A DNA stretch of 10,161 bases from CAZMGV01 sp964621525 [NCBI: uncultured bacterium] (GTDB lineage: Bacteria > JAGRBM01). The stretch's first letter is position 1, and every line of letters starts with the position of its first letter. The notes below the pieces were generated by a model that made no database searches, was not told the DNA's origin, and saw nothing but the letters and a program-made list of their open reading frames with translations. Positions 9,851-10,161 of this stretch are shown in pieces. Where the stretch lies: contig CAZUMS010000051.1 of the NCBI GenBank assembly GCA_964621525.1, positions 1-10,161 on the forward strand. Reading direction: 5' to 3'. The position numbers and the translations under genes were made by a program.

Positions 9851-9914
9851 GCGCTGCATCGAGATCTCCGAGAAGCCCGCCGAAAACGCCCCGGCCCAGG
9901 TGGAGATGTTCTGA
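9843..9914 (+). pseudogene. cas1: Probable cas1 remnant (N-terminal stub)
   Basis: A 23-codon ORF overlaps the last 8 bases of cas9, as cas1 often does in II-C operons. GGGAGGG lies about 12 bases upstream. It reads MIKRCIEISEKPAENAPAQ, then VEMF and a stop. From memory, type II Cas1 proteins start M(I/L)KRTIEIS.PA, so the first 13 residues look like a Cas1 N-terminus. The remaining 10 residues do not continue the family pattern. A complete Cas1 would be about 300 aa. The simplest reading is a large deletion that removed nearly all of cas1, and perhaps cas2, leaving the start fused to unrelated or C-terminal sequence. The stop overlaps another ATG (TGATG at 9912-9916), which opens a 25-codon ORF with no recognisable family that ends inside the first repeat. 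With so few residues the assignment stays tentative. Confidence 0.55.
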
Positions 9915-9934
9915 TGCAGACCGGCCCCCGGACG

Positions 9935-9970
9935 CCCCTGAAACCGCTCTTTCCGGAGCGATTTCAGGGG
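9935..9970. repeat. Imperfect inverted repeat between cas1 stub and array
   Basis: CCCCTGAAA (9935-9943) and TTTCAGGGG (9962-9970) pair perfectly. After one C/A mismatch, CGCTC and GAGCG continue the stem around the loop TTTCCG. No T-run follows on either strand, so it is not a standard intrinsic terminator. It could still fold in RNA from cas9 readthrough or from the array. The surrounding 70 bp is GC-rich, unlike a typical AT-rich leader. Confidence 0.6.
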
Positions 9971-9984
9971 GTTACGGGAGGGGT

Positions 9985-10161
9985 AGTGTAACTGACTGGA
10001 ATCTGCCCGCAACTCAAAACGCGGCCGGACTGCTTATCTGTGCCAAGGTCAGTGTAACTGACTGGAATCTGCCCGCAACTCAAAACACAAAGAGCGCATG
10101 GACGGAAAGCCCCGAAAGTCTAAATACCTCACATCTGACCGCAACTCAAAACACACGATCT
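9985..10161 (-). CRISPR. CRISPR array, three repeats visible; crRNA sense is minus
   Basis: There are identical 36-bp repeats at 9985-10020 and 10051-10086 (plus strand AGTGTAACTGACTGGAATCT, then GCCCGCAACTCAAAAC) and a degenerate copy at 10117-10152, matching 28 of 36 bases. The two spacers are both 30 bp, at 10021-10050 and 10087-10116, giving an exact 66-bp period. The window ends 9 bases after the third repeat, so the array may continue. The reverse complement starts GTTTTGAG, like many type II repeats, and pairs with the tracrRNA anti-repeat; this sets the crRNA strand as minus, towards cas9. The repeat ends (minus strand) in TACACT, a possible -10. The leader is not visible. Confidence 0.95.

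Noticed and set aside
9915-9984. Leader sequence of the CRISPR array
   Set aside because: The stretch is GC-rich and carries a hairpin, and it lies downstream of the array in crRNA sense; nothing marks it as a leader.

Overview
The window is GC-rich DNA, about 60% by eye, from what looks like a Gram-negative bacterium. It has two lipoproteins with lipobox signal peptides, a periplasmic HtrA protease, an NHL-repeat lipoprotein of the GDGGPATEA type and a DUF2505-like protein. That mix recalls deltaproteobacterial lineages (Myxococcota or Desulfobacterota and relatives), but this is only an inference; no rRNA or taxonomic marker is present.

Left part (1-6323), chromosomal background. On the minus strand are the N-terminus of a small lipoprotein cut by the window edge and a six-bladed NHL-repeat lipoprotein. 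A divergent plus-strand gene encodes a DUF2505/START-like protein. It meets the ATP-dependent protease gene lon (minus) at a strong bidirectional hairpin terminator. Upstream of lon, on the same strand, lies htrA, a trypsin-like protease with two PDZ domains. lon and htrA form a proteostasis pair.

Right part (about 6400-10161), a compact type II-C-like CRISPR-Cas locus. cas9 (1087 aa, all RuvC and HNH catalytic residues intact) lies on the plus strand. Directly upstream and divergent is a complete, unlabelled tracrRNA gene on the minus strand: promoter, anti-repeat, two internal hairpins and a Rho-independent terminator. Its anti-repeat pairs along its whole length with the repeat of the CRISPR array that begins about 135 bp after cas9. 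This pairing also fixes the crRNA strand as minus, opposite to cas9. Three 36-bp repeats with two 30-bp spacers are visible; the third repeat is degenerate, and the array may continue past the window edge.

The adaptation genes expected after a II-C cas9 are missing. In their place is a 23-codon ORF that overlaps the end of cas9 and begins like a type II Cas1 (MIKRCIEIS...), then stops. The locus therefore looks like an effector with its guide RNAs but no local adaptation module: cas9, crRNA and tracrRNA are intact, cas1 is a stub, and no cas2 is seen. The 3' end of cas9 (WED/PAM-interacting part) is clearly more AT-rich than the rest, which suggests exchange of that domain.
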